A stretch of DNA of 64,000 bases, from positions 263,001 to 327,000 of the forward strand of contig JAGTXO010000033.1 of NCBI GenBank assembly GCA_019448385.1. The letters are read 5' to 3'. The notes under the pieces were generated by a model, which did no database searches, had not been told where the DNA came from, and worked only from the letters and a program-made list of their open reading frames with translations. Positions 22,026 through 31,326 of the stretch are shown here, in pieces. The DNA is from Diacronema lutheri (lineage: Eukaryota > Haptophyta > Pavlovophyceae > Pavlovales > Pavlovaceae). Position 1 is the stretch's first letter; the number at the start of each line of letters is the position of its first letter. The position numbers were made by a program, and so were the translations under genes.

Positions 22026-23051
22026 ATGGGGGCATGGCAGTCCGCGTATGTTGGCGAGGCGACCCGCAGCGACATTGTGGCGGCAACGCAGCTGAACGGG
22101 CGAAAGCAGGACAGGTTCATGCTCGCACAGCGTGAGGCTGTGCGCCTCTGCTCTGTTTTCGACGGCCACTCACCGCACGGCCAGGACGGTGGCACAGAGG
22201 AGGCCGAGCGCGCGGCCGCGCATTTTGAGCGCTTCCTGCTCAACGCGGATGTGTGGGCGGCGGTTGGCGAGGCGCGCAGGGCGTCCCTCGCGACGGATGA
22301 CTCGACGCCTGAGCGATTGCACCGAGCGATCACCACCGTCTTCGTCAGCTACCAGCGCGCCCTCGAGGCCGCGTACGACGAGGCGATCCGGAAGCCGCTG
22401 CTGGCCGAGAAGGCACGGCTCGAGGCGGAGATCGAGGATTCGGTGCAGCTGGAGATGCCGCAGGAGGGCGGAACGACCGCGACGCTCGTCGTCTGTGCGC
22501 CCGAGAAGCTCATCTGCGCATGGGTCGGCGACTCGGAGGCTGTCGTCGCGCGCGTGGCCGACGCTGGCGCCCCTCTGGCCGTCGCGCTCACGCTCCGCAA
22601 GCACCAGCCGAGCGACGAGGCGGAGCATCAGCGCGCGATAGAGCGGGGCGGCTCGATTGTCGGCGGCATCTGCTACGTCAAGGGCGTGCAGGGCGGGCTG
22701 CGCGTCACGCGATCGCTCGGCGACTGCGCGCTGCACGACGGCGGCGTGATCTCGGCGGCGCCAGACGTGCACACGCTCACGCGCACGGCGGACGACGCGT
22801 TCCTCGTCATCGCGTCGGACGGGTTGTGGGACGGCGTGAGCTTTGCGCGTGCTATCGAGCTCACCTGCGCCGCGCTCCGCGGCTGTGGCAAGCACGGCAT
22901 GAAGGCGGCGCTCGTCGCCGCGCGCCAAGCGCTGATCGCCGAGGCCGTCGCGACGCAGTCGCACCCCGACGACGTCGTTGTCGTCATCCACCTTCTCAAC
23001 GTGGAGCATGGGCTCTTCCGGCGTGCGCGCGCGAGGAGGCGTGGCGATTGA
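22026..23051 (+). CDS. PP2C-type protein phosphatase
   Basis: This is a 341-aa intronless metal-dependent Ser/Thr phosphatase. The PPM-family motifs appear in order: FDGHSPHG (metal-binding Asp), GGTTATLVV, AWVGDSEAV (GDS/R motif), LRVTRSLGD, FLVIASDGLWDGV (metal-binding Asp) and PDDVVVVIHLL. An insertion of about 40 residues lies between the first two motifs (SYQRALEAAYDEAIRKPLL). The N-terminus MGAW has Gly at position 2, so N-myristoylation is possible, but the context is weak. The substrate is unknown. Confidence 0.93.
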   Translation: MGAWQSAYVGEATRSDIVAATQLNGRKQDRFMLAQREAVRLCSVFDGHSPHGQDGGTEEAERAAAHFERFLLNADVWAAVGEARRASLATDDSTPERLHRAITTVFVSYQRALEAAYDEAIRKPLLAEKARLEAEIEDSVQLEMPQEGGTTATLVVCAPEKLICAWVGDSEAVVARVADAGAPLAVALTLRKHQPSDEAEHQRAIERGGSIVGGICYVKGVQGGLRVTRSLGDCALHDGGVISAAPDVHTLTRTADDAFLVIASDGLWDGVSFARAIELTCAALRGCGKHGMKAALVAARQALIAEAVATQSHPDDVVVVIHLLNVEHGLFRRARARRRGD

Positions 23052-23102
23052 CAGTTGATCTCCGCTCAACGTATTTGGATCGCGTGTCTGACAATCCCAG
23101 TC

Positions 23103-24032
23103 TCACTTCCTGCTCTTTGGCGTGATGTACACCTCCATCCGGTTGCCCGACATCTTGGGCGGCCCATCCGTCGAGCCAAATTCAGACAGGCTTTCCGCCA
23201 TGCGCTTCAGCAGTTGCGTGCCGATGTCGGTATGCTGCATTTCCCTGCCCTTGAATTGCACCACCGCTTTCACCTGCGGCGGGGCGGGGCCGGTCCGCGC
23301 GTACCGCGGGCGGCGATAGCGTGAAGACGGCGCGCGCCGGGTCAGGAGGCGAGTGGCCCACGCGCGCACGCGCCTGTGCGCGTCGGAGCCATGCAATCCG
23401 GCGAATGCCGGCGAGGCGCGCGCACGCGCGCGCGCGCGCGTCGCGTCCTGCGGCGGCAGGGCACGGCGGCTGCTGGTCCGACGGGCGCGGGCGCGTGCAC
23501 GCACCTTGTCGCCTGACGCGAGGAACTTTTGGGCGGCGCGGATGCGCACGTTGAAGTCGTGCGTCTCGATCGTGTACGAAAGCTTGAGCTCCTTCATCTC
23601 GCTCGTGTGCGCCGCCTTCTTCATCATCTTCTTCTTCTTCTCGAGCTGGAACCTGAAGCGGCCATAGTCGATCAGCTTGCACACGGGCGGGTCCGCGCCC
23701 GGTGACGTGCACACGAGATCGACGCCCATCTCCTGCGCGCGCGCGAGGGCGTCTGCCCTGGACAAGATGCCGAGCGGCACGTCCGGCTGGTCCGCCTCCT
23801 CGGCCTCCGCCATTACCCTCAGCTCGTTGGCTTTGATGAACTCGTTGATCATGTGCTCGGGCGGCGGGGGCCCGCGCCCGCGCTTCATGAGCGCCATGGC
23901 GACGTGGCCGCGCGCGCGCGCAGGTGCAGCGCGCCTCACGCTGCAGCTAGGCATGGCCGCCACGCGCGGCGCCACCCGTGACGCCGCCACATGGCCGCCC
24001 GCGAGCGCGACCCACAGCGCGACCGTCACCAT
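23103..24032 (-). CDS. Translation initiation factor IF-3, plastid-targeted
   Basis: Exons are 23505-24032 and 23103-23273, joined in phase 0 (GACAAG/GTGCGT donor, CCGCAG acceptor), giving 232 aa. IF-3 binds the small organellar ribosomal subunit and proofreads start-codon selection. The N-domain has INEFIKANELRVM, SRADALARAQEMGVDLV and PPVCKLIDYGRFRF, with a Lys-rich linker (EKKKKMMKKA). The C-domain has KELKLSYTIETHDFNVRIRA, then after splicing VKAVVQFKGREMQHTDIGTQ. The N-terminus reads as a signal peptide (MVTVALWVALAGGHVAA) followed by a basic, Ala-rich transit stretch, pointing to the plastid rather than the mitochondrion. CACGTG lies at 24038-24043, just upstream of the start. Confidence 0.92.
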   Translation of the reverse strand: MVTVALWVALAGGHVAASRVAPRVAAMPSCSVRRAAPARARGHVAMALMKRGRGPPPPEHMINEFIKANELRVMAEAEEADQPDVPLGILSRADALARAQEMGVDLVCTSPGADPPVCKLIDYGRFRFQLEKKKKMMKKAAHTSEMKELKLSYTIETHDFNVRIRAAQKFLASGDKVRARARARRTSSRRALPPQDATRARARARASPAFAGLHGSDAHRRVRAWATRLLTRRAPSSRYRRPRYARTGPAPPQVKAVVQFKGREMQHTDIGTQLLKRMAESLSEFGSTDGPPKMSGNRMEVYITPKSRK

Positions 24033-24223
24033 CGGAACACGTGACTAGATGTTGGGAAGAAGCTGGACACAGCATGGCGGCAAGAATGTATCGGACTATG
24101 ACTTGTCGGGACTCGGAACGGACGTCGGGACGTGCGCCCAGTTTTTCGCTCGTGCCGTGCTGACGCGCGAGCGCGGCGCGCCGCTCGCACGCGAAAGCGC
24201 GCGTCGAAGGCGCACCGCGCGCC

Positions 24224-26233
24224 TCACCCGCCGCCGGCGCGCGCGCGGTGTGTGCCGCCCGCGCCGGCCGCCTCAATCGCCTCGCGCATGTCGCGCTGCG
24301 CGTCGAGAATGCAGCGCGCGAATGTGGGCACGTCGGCTCGCTCCGAGCGCAGCACGTACCGGCAACCGTCCGCGCGGATCCCGTACCCGGCCGCGTAGCA
24401 CCGCGCGTTCACCGGGCCGAAGCCGCCGTCGGCGAGCGCCTCGGAGGCGAGCGTCGACGTGGAGAGGATGATCGTTGAGAAGGTGTCGTACGTCGCGTCC
24501 GACAGCGCGGCGGGCGGCGCGCCGTGCAGCTCGGTGCCGAGCGCGCGCAGCGCAAAGATGTGCCGGTCGACACCCTTGCCCATCAGGCAGTCGCGCGTGA
24601 CGCGCGCGTGCGTCGCGACGGCTTTGCGCAGTGCGGAGGCGCGCACGGCTGCGCCGGCGTGCGGGTCGGCAAACGCCGCGGCGAGCGCGACCGACTCGGG
24701 CGTCGCCGCGCGGATCGTCTCCGTCCGGCCGTGCTTGAACGCGGCGGTCGACGCCGACTCATACGTCGAGGCCGTGGTGCCGTGCAGCCGGTGATACGCG
24801 AGCTGAAGGGCCATCTGCATCAGCCCGTCGGGCGAGAGGCCGTTGTGCTTGGCCCACGCCGAGCCGATCACGCCGCTCTCCACGACCTCGACGTGCATCG
24901 CGCCGATGTGCGCGCGCAGCCGCTTGCGCGCGCTGTCAAGTGCCGCGCGCACGCCGGCGGGCAGCGCGGCGCCGAAGCTGAGCTCGCGCGTGGGCGCGGG
25001 CGCGAGGCGGCGGGGCGGCTTGAGCGTCGGCAGCCGCCGCGCGTACGCCCACACCGCGTTGAAGTAGCGCAGCACCGCAACGCCATCGCCCCATGAGTGC
25101 TCAAAGCTGACGGCCGCCTTCCCGTTGGCTGTGACGACAAGTTGGAACGATTTGTCGAACCAGCGGTTTGAGCCGTCGCCGTGGAGGAAGACGTTGTTCA
25201 CGTCGACGAGCGCGCTCGGCGCCGCCTCGTCCAGCGCCACCGCGAACAGCGCCTCGTCAATCGTGCGCAGCGACGCGGCCGCCTCGCCGCCGCTCGCCTC
25301 GAGCGCCGCGCGCGCCACCGCCCACTCGTCGCGCGGCAGCGACGTGAGGAGGCCGAGACCAGCGGCGGCGCCGTCGGTGCGCGACGCGCGGCAGTCGCTC
25401 TCCAGAATCTGCCGCAGCGCCAGCTCGATCGCCGCCGTGCCCACGCTCCGCCCGTCGTCGCCGACGACGACGACGTCGAAGAAGCGAGCGCCGCGTTGAA
25501 CGACGATGCTACGCTTCAGCGAGCCACCGAGGCGCTCGGGTGCCTTGCGCAGCTCGTCGCGGCCGGGCATGGGCACGCGCGTCGATTCGAATAGGTTCGC
25601 GTACTGCGACATGTCGAGCGGGTACGCGCCAAACGCCGCCGCGCCGTAGAAGGAGACCGTGCGCGGCAGGAGCGCTACAAACGCCTGCCACCACACGCTC
25701 TCCGTCAGGCGCGGCTTGGTGTGGAAGACGTCGGGCTCGAGCTCGAGGTCGCGGAGGGTGCGGTAAAACGCCACCGACGCGTCGATCAGCCGCGCGCCGC
25801 GCTCCGCCTGCCCCGACCGCTCGGCGCTGTCATCGTCGACAAACGCGAGGTGCGGGTTGGAGTTGAGCGGCAGCGGCCGACGGTCCTTGAGGTACATGTC
25901 AAACCAGGGCGCGCAGATGTATGACGAGTAGGTAGCCTTGTCGCGCCGCACAAGCTCCGCCTGCAACGCAGGCCCCTCCGACGCGCCGAAGCGCGCGAGT
26001 AGCTCGCGCGTCGCGTCGAGCTGCGCCTGCGGCACGAGCGGGCGCGCGAAGTACAGGTACCGCTCGATCGTCTCGGCGAGGCGCGGGATGGGCAGGCGCG
26101 GCAGCGAGTCCTGGAAGTGGTACGTCGGCACGCTCGTGCGCTGCACGTACCCGTGCGCCGGCGGGAAGCCGCCGCTCAGCCACCGCCGCGCCGCGGACCG
26201 GCCCGACGCGGCCGGGGCGCGAAGCCGAAACAT
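24224..26233 (-). CDS. CPT2: Carnitine O-palmitoyltransferase 2, mitochondrial
   Basis: This is a 669-aa intronless carnitine acyltransferase, close to human CPT2 (658). CPT2 regenerates acyl-CoA from acylcarnitine on the inner mitochondrial membrane for beta-oxidation. Visible family features are an Arg-rich presequence (MFRLRAPAASGRSAARRWL), LPRLPIPRLAETIERYL at the start of the mature protein, LPLNSNPHLAF, NRWFDKSFQLVV, the catalytic-His block FEHSWGDGVAVLRYFN, YESASTAAFKHGRTETIR for carnitine/CoA binding, and the final FSTIILSTSTL block. The Met at 26233 is preferred over an upstream one because it directly opens the presequence. A CCAAT box lies about 60 bp upstream. Confidence 0.93.
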   Translation of the reverse strand: MFRLRAPAASGRSAARRWLSGGFPPAHGYVQRTSVPTYHFQDSLPRLPIPRLAETIERYLYFARPLVPQAQLDATRELLARFGASEGPALQAELVRRDKATYSSYICAPWFDMYLKDRRPLPLNSNPHLAFVDDDSAERSGQAERGARLIDASVAFYRTLRDLELEPDVFHTKPRLTESVWWQAFVALLPRTVSFYGAAAFGAYPLDMSQYANLFESTRVPMPGRDELRKAPERLGGSLKRSIVVQRGARFFDVVVVGDDGRSVGTAAIELALRQILESDCRASRTDGAAAGLGLLTSLPRDEWAVARAALEASGGEAAASLRTIDEALFAVALDEAAPSALVDVNNVFLHGDGSNRWFDKSFQLVVTANGKAAVSFEHSWGDGVAVLRYFNAVWAYARRLPTLKPPRRLAPAPTRELSFGAALPAGVRAALDSARKRLRAHIGAMHVEVVESGVIGSAWAKHNGLSPDGLMQMALQLAYHRLHGTTASTYESASTAAFKHGRTETIRAATPESVALAAAFADPHAGAAVRASALRKAVATHARVTRDCLMGKGVDRHIFALRALGTELHGAPPAALSDATYDTFSTIILSTSTLASEALADGGFGPVNARCYAAGYGIRADGCRYVLRSERADVPTFARCILDAQRDMREAIEAAGAGGTHRARAGGG

Positions 26234-26515
26234 TTTGGCCGGGATCGTGGGTGAGGCCAAACGTTTTTACGTTTCCCCATGTCGCCGGGGCATTGGACGT
26301 CCGCACTCCGCACGGGAGCTGTGCGAGATCCGTAATCATCCTCTCTCGGGTGTGAAATCACGGACGCCTACTGACGGCGGCGTGCTCCAAGCATCCGTCA
26401 TCGAACGTCGCCCTCGAGGGGGAAGGGGCCCAGACGAGCGGGTCTACCTTCTCGGCGGGTCATGCCGCCGGCCGCCGCGCGAGGGTCTTTGCCGCCTTTG
26501 TTTTTTTCTGCGGCG
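26234..26515. promoter_or_regulatory. CPT2 upstream region with inverted CCAAT
   Basis: This is the 282-bp gap between CPT2 and the TPR gene, both on the minus strand. GCATTGGACG at about 26290-26299 places a CCAAT box (ATTGG 26292-26296) about 60 bp before the CPT2 ATG on its coding strand. The rest shows no gene. Confidence 0.4.
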
Positions 26516-26983
26516 TCACGGCGCGTAGAAGCCTTCGCTCTCGATGCTCGCGCTCACGCCGCGCGGCGCGCGCTCCGCCTTAAACCGCTGCCACTTGAGC
26601 ACCGGCGCCAGGCTGTCGTCGACGATGACGGATCGGCGGAGCAAGCGCACAGCGACCTTTGCCTCGCCTTTCCGCGACTCGAGGAGGCCCCACGCCTGGA
26701 GGAGCTGGCCGTCGGTGGGAAAGCAGCGGTTGCCGTTGCGGAAGACCATGCGTGCCGCGTCCCACAGGCCCATGCGCTCCATGAGCAGCGCCTTGAGCAG
26801 GTACGTCCGCGGGCTCGGGCATGTCGCGATCGCGCGGTCGAGGATGAGCGCCGCCTGCGGCAGGGCGCCGTGGTGAATCGCGCGGTTGGCGAGCGCGTGC
26901 AGCCTCGACGGCGCCACCGTCGCCAGGCCGACCGCCCTTCCCGTCATCGCGAGCAGGACGAGCGCCAGGTGCCGCGCGATCAT
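26516..26983 (-). CDS. Small secreted or plastid-type TPR-like protein
   Basis: This is a 155-aa protein with a hydrophobic leader (MIARHLALVLLAMTGRAVGL), then helix pairs resembling tetratricopeptide/HAT repeats: LANRAIHHGALPQAALILDR, TYLLKALLMERMGLWDAARM and GQLLQAWGLLESRKGEAKVA followed by LLRRSV. The end (VLKWQRFKAE) resembles the last repeat of RNA-processing HAT proteins such as HCF107/Mbb1-type plastid factors, but that assignment is tentative. It diverges from the DUF1295 gene with 117 bp between the starts. Confidence 0.6.
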   Translation of the reverse strand: MIARHLALVLLAMTGRAVGLATVAPSRLHALANRAIHHGALPQAALILDRAIATCPSPRTYLLKALLMERMGLWDAARMVFRNGNRCFPTDGQLLQAWGLLESRKGEAKVAVRLLRRSVIVDDSLAPVLKWQRFKAERAPRGVSASIESEGFYAP

Positions 26984-27100
26984 TGCGTGCTGGAGATGGA
27001 CGGTGACAAACGGCGCGCGTTCCGGCAGACCGCCGGCACCTGTTCGGCCCCTGTCACAAACGGTCTGTGACGTCACGGCCGAAACCGGAGCATCAAGTTC
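26984..27100. promoter_or_regulatory. Divergent promoter with a CRE palindrome
   Basis: These 117 bp contain TGACGTCA (27068-27075), a perfect CRE/bZIP palindrome, and two related copies of a G(T/C)-GACAAACGG-like element (GGTGACAAACGG near 27001 and TGTCACAAACGGTC near 27052). They lie between the TPR and DUF1295 start codons. Confidence 0.45.
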
Positions 27101-28145
27101 ATGTCGACCCCGCAGGTGCATCGCGTGTCGGCGTCGTGGTGCTGGCTTGCGTACGCCACCGCGCTCGCGGCGAGCGCAGCGCTCGCGCACGTGCTCGAAG
27201 TCTCGTACCCGACGCTCGGCTACCTGTGGAAAGGGTTCATCCTTAACGTCGCCGCGACCGCGGTCGTGTGGCTCTTCTCGCTCATTGCGTCGAACACGTC
27301 GGTCTACGATCCGGCGCGCGCGCGGGGGGGCGCTCTCGATGGGCCGCACGCCACGTGCGCGCAATGGGTGCCTAGCGCTCAGCTTTACCGCGCGACCCTC
27401 CCCGCCACCCCATCCCAAAACTGCGCAGTACTGGTGCGTCGCGCCACTCGCGCTCGGCTTCTACTGGAAGGCGCACGCGCCGGGCGGCTTCTGGCTGTAC
27501 GAGCCGCGCGAGACGGCCGCGCTTGTGCTGCTGTGGGCGTGGGCGGTCCGTTTCTTCTGGCGCGTACCGTGGGACGGATGGAAGGTCGGCCTCACGCACG
27601 AGGACTGGCGGTACGCGCAGCTGCGCGCGCAGATGCCGAGCGAGACGGCGTACTGGGCGTTCTCGTTCTCGTCGCTCCACCTCACGCCGACGCTGCTCGT
27701 GCACGCGTGCATGCTACCCGTCGCGCGGCTCATCCAGCAGGGCGCCGCCGCGCCGCCGCTCGGCGCCGCCGACGCCGCTGCGCTCGCGCTCATCGCGCTC
27801 GCGATCGGCATCGAGACGGCAGCCGACGAGCAGCTCGCTGCACACCGGCGGAGCCCTGCGTCGCTCGGCGGTAGGCGCGCGTGCCGCTCGGGGCTTTGGC
27901 GCTGGTCGAGGCACCCAAACTACTGCGGCGAGTGCCTCTTTCACACGGGCCTCCTCGCGCTCGGCGCGGCGGGCGGGGCCGTCGCAGCCGAGCCCGCGCT
28001 GTGTGTCGGTGCAGCTGTGATGTGGCTCTTCTTCCGCTTCGCGTCCGTGCCGCTCATGGACGCGCGCTCGCTCGAGCGGCGCGAGGACTACAAGGCGGTG
28101 ATGGCGAGCACGAGCGCGCTCCTGCTCTGGCCGCCGCGCGATTGA
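27101..28145 (+). CDS. DUF1295 / steroid 5-alpha-reductase-fold membrane oxidoreductase
   Basis: Exons are 27101-27313 and 27429-28145, giving 309 aa. The junction joins NTSVYDP to YWCVAPLALGFYW in phase 0, matching the family's YDPYWSV motif. The donor is CCG/GCGCGC, so this is another GC-AG intron. At least six hydrophobic segments are visible (for example LNVAATAVVWLFSLIA, ALVLLWAWAVRFFW, ALALIALAIGI). The family signature WSRHPNYCGECLFHTGLL and the C-terminal SVPLMDARSLERREDY are intact; the HPNYxGE motif binds NADPH in relatives. The substrate is unknown; lipid or sterol reduction is likely from the family. Confidence 0.85.
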
Positions 28146-28270
28146 GTGAGAGTGAAGGAGGTGGAGGTGGAGGTGGTGGGCGGGGGGGGGAAGGCGTCAG
28201 ACGTCACTCCGCACTCGTCAGTGTGACTGTCTGTCACGAACCACTGGCAATGCGGACGGCGCCGGCGTAG

Positions 28271-28436
28271 CTAGGGCATCGCTCGGCACGCCCGCCAGAC
28301 GGCCGAGTTGCACTTGAAGCCGCTGCCAAACCCAATCTGCCACACCTTGTCGCCCCGCCTGCACGCCGCACGCGCGGACGGCGCGCGCGGCGCCGGGGGC
28401 TCAGCGGCGCGCGCGCGGGGTGGGGGGTGGGGGGAA

Positions 28437-28498
<62 letters not shown>

Positions 28499-30194
28499 AC
28501 CGCGCCGCGTACCGCACCGCCGCCCGCGTGCTCCCTGCGCGCACCGGATGCGGCCGGACTTTTCGAGCCAGTCGAGCTCGTACCAGACTGAGGCGCTTGA
28601 GACGTTACCCCAGCGCCACAGGGAGTAACGGCTCGGCTCGAGGTAGTAATCTGAGAGCGACAAGTTCGCCTGCAGCGCGTCGAGCACCGCGCGCCCGCCC
28701 GTGTGGATGCAAAAGTGCTGCACGGCCGTTGTGAAGTCCGGCACGTATCCCTTCACGCCTGCGCGGCGGTCGCGGCGGCGGCGGCGGCGGCGGCGCGCGC
28801 AGCGGGTATGAGCGCGCGCGCGTGAGCGCCGGCGCGACCGCCTTGCGCCGCACCGTGCGCCGAGCGCCTCACCTTTCATTCGCAGCCACTTGCGCGCAAC
28901 GTAGTTTGCGAGAAATCGGACCTGCTCAGAAACGGGCAGAATCAGAGGCGCGAGGACGGAGATGTTGGTCTTCATCGCGGCGCCGGCGCACTCCATCACG
29001 TCTTTCGACAGGCGCACGCCCACGTGCCCCGCCTTGTCCTCCTCCTGGAAGACGCACCGGTACGCGTCCGGGTCCGCGCCCTTGTGCGTGCGGACGGTGT
29101 GCAGCAGTTGATACTTGGCGACGCGCCGGTCGGCGTGGCGGCCGGAGAGGAGGACGGCGGCGCCGCCCATTCGGAAGAGCGTGTTCGAGATGAGCATCGA
29201 CTTTTCGTTGCCCTGGTAAAAATTTTGCGTGATGTTCTCCGTCGAGATGACGAGCGCGCGCTTGCGCGGGTAGACCTGCAGCAGGTCCTTTGCGAGGTGG
29301 ATTGAGATGAGTCCCGCTGAGCAACCCATCCCGCCAAGTGAGTAGCTCTGTACGGAGTCCTTCATCTGGTAGTGGTTGATCACGATCGCAGCCAGCGATG
29401 GCGTCGGGTTGAAGAGCGAGCAGTTGACGACGAGGATGTCGATCTGCGCGCGCACGCGCGAGCGCGGCGGGCGGCGCGCGATGCCGGCCGCGTGAGCGCG
29501 CGCGCGCGCGTCAGCTCGGGCTGGAGTCGACCACGCGGGCGCAGCGCGCGCATGCGCGCACATCTCGCGGCTTTACGCCCGTCTTGGCGAGCAGCTCGTC
29601 GACGGTCGTGAAGACGACAGTCTCGAACTCCTTGCGCGCGGCGGCCATCGAAAAGTCAAAGTCGCGCTCGCCCTTGCGGTAGGCGCGGATGCCAGGTGGG
29701 AAGTAGCAGCGCTCGGAGATCTGGTTGCGCTCAAAAAGCTTCATCTGGAAGTCGACCGACTCGTCGCAAAAATTGCCGCAATCCGTGATCGTCGAGCGGA
29801 AGAAATCGCTCGTCGCACTCAGGCTGCCGTCGTCCTTGTCGTCGCGCAGCTGCCACGTGGCGAAGTCGACGAGGTAGACGGGGCGCGGGTGGCGGAGAGC
29901 GTAGTAGCCGAGAAGCAGCACGGCCACCGCGGTCAGCGCGAACGCGTACGCCACGTCGATCTGCAGCGAGCGCCAGATCTCGGCGAGGTCCGCGACGGTG
30001 ATCTTGGGAAAGTGGTTGACGGCGGCCGTGACGAGCAGCGCGGCGGCGAGGATCTGCGAGCTGTGAATAACGAGCGGGTGCACGCCCTCGTCGAGTACGC
30101 GCAGCGCCTCGGACATCTTGACATTTGCACGCTCCGGGTACGCGTACGCCGCGCGCGGCGATTTCGCGCCGTACGGCGATGTCGGCGCCGCCAT
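28271..30194 (-). CDS. KCS: 3-ketoacyl-CoA synthase (FAE1/KCS type)
   Basis: Four exons (29562-30194, 28873-29443, 28545-28758, 28271-28358) give 501 aa, within the plant KCS range. The enzyme condenses malonyl-CoA with long-chain acyl-CoA on the ER for very-long-chain fatty acid elongation. Two N-terminal membrane segments (SSQILAAALLVTAAV and YAFALTAVAVLLLGYYAL) precede the FAE1 domain. The junction GVKPRD/IDILVVNCSLFNPTPSL is in phase 0. The catalytic triad is visible: Cys in GGMGCSAG, His in HFCIHTGGRAV, and Asn in RWGNVSSASVWYEL; GFGSGFKCNSAVW closes the protein. The ATG at 30194 is the only true ATG near the start. Intron 3 carries a 60-nt C tract on the coding strand. It diverges from FANCE by 89 bp. 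Confidence 0.94.
28437..28496. repeat. Poly-G/C tract of 60 nt inside a KCS intron
   Basis: Sixty uninterrupted G on the plus strand equal C60 on the coding strand of intron 3 of the ketoacyl-CoA synthase gene (28359-28544). It lies about 75 nt from the acceptor. Further G-rich sequence flanks it (28416-28436). Confidence 0.95.
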
Positions 30195-30283
30195 CTCCCT
30201 CGGCCGCGCGCTCTTTTGATCAACAGCTCCCGCGTTCAATTTTCGGACACTTCCGGTGAAGGTGGTTGATCTAGAGGACCGCC

Positions 30284-31288
30284 ATGGCGGCGCTCCTCCT
30301 CTTCCCGTCGATCTCGCCCGCTCAGCCGAACCCGTTCAGCTTGGCGATCGAGATCGAGGACACGGCCGACGGCGAAGTCAACGGGATGCACGCCATCGAG
30401 GCCGATCTTCCCCTCGCCGAGGCCGTCGCCGCCCCCGGCCCCGCCTCCGCCCCCGCCACCGGTGCGCTCGCTGGCGTTGGCGAGCCGGCCGCGCCGGGTG
30501 AAGAGGACGCGGCGCTGGCGGCGCGGTGCGCCAAGCTGGGCGTGCAGCTCGCAGCGCAAGGGGACAGCACCGCAGCGCGCGCCGCCGTGCACGCCGCCAT
30601 CGCCGAGCTCTGCGCGCTGCGCGACGCCGGGCAGCTGCACGCGGCGCTGCCGCTCGTCGCGTTCGCGCCCGTCGGCGACGACGCGCTGCGCGTCGCCTTC
30701 GAGGCGCTCGTTACGCCGCAGCTGAGCTATGCGTGCTGCGCGGCGCTCGTCGAGCGCGCACTCGCGCCGCGCGCGCTCGCCCTCGAGCAGCCCGCGTCGC
30801 GCGCGCTCTTCGCGACCATCGAGCTGACGCTCGCGCGCCACCCCAAGGCGGTGGTCGACGGCCTCCTCGTGCCCACGTTTGCGCACGAGCGGATCGGACC
30901 GGCGCAGTCAGAGGTGGTGTGCCGGCTGCTGCGCGACGCGGTCAAGCCGCCGTTCGTCGAGCTCTTCTTGCACGCCGTCGCGGACGAGCGCAGCGCGCCA
31001 AGCGGCTGCTGGGGCGAGCAGCAGGTTACAATTTTGCAGCAGGCGGTCAACCGCAAGGTCTCGCCGTCGCCCGCGCTGGTGCTCGCGCTGCTCGAGCAGG
31101 CAGCCGCGTCGAGTGAGCGGCTCAAGCGCTCGCTCAAGTTTGCAAAGCTGCTCCTCGTCCTCGTTCAGCGCTTTGGCGCGGAGGTCGCGCCGCACGCTGA
31201 GCTCGCGCTCCGCATCGCGCGCACGAGCGAAACCTTCATGCGCGCGCCGCTGTGCAAGGCGATCGCCGATGCGGCCAGGCGCCGATAA
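30284..31288 (+). CDS. FANCE: FANCE-like Fanconi anaemia complementation protein
   Basis: This is a 334-aa intronless protein. FANCE bridges the Fanconi core complex to FANCD2 for interstrand-crosslink repair. The C-terminal helical-repeat domain (about residues 85-330) fits the FANCE pattern: FVELFLHAVADERSAPSGCW then GEQQVTILQQAVNRKV, then LKRSLKFAKLLLVLVQRFG, then HAELALRIARTSETFMRAPL. The tail matches the family's SLKF-x-KLLL and TF-x-K motifs. The N-terminal 70 residues are acidic and low-complexity, as in other FANCE proteins. The family is weakly conserved, so the assignment rests on pattern and length. Confidence 0.7.
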   Translation: MAALLLFPSISPAQPNPFSLAIEIEDTADGEVNGMHAIEADLPLAEAVAAPGPASAPATGALAGVGEPAAPGEEDAALAARCAKLGVQLAAQGDSTAARAAVHAAIAELCALRDAGQLHAALPLVAFAPVGDDALRVAFEALVTPQLSYACCAALVERALAPRALALEQPASRALFATIELTLARHPKAVVDGLLVPTFAHERIGPAQSEVVCRLLRDAVKPPFVELFLHAVADERSAPSGCWGEQQVTILQQAVNRKVSPSPALVLALLEQAAASSERLKRSLKFAKLLLVLVQRFGAEVAPHAELALRIARTSETFMRAPLCKAIADAARRR

Positions 31289-31326
31289 CACGTGTATTTC
31301 CGCGACCCAATGTCCACCCACTCCTC

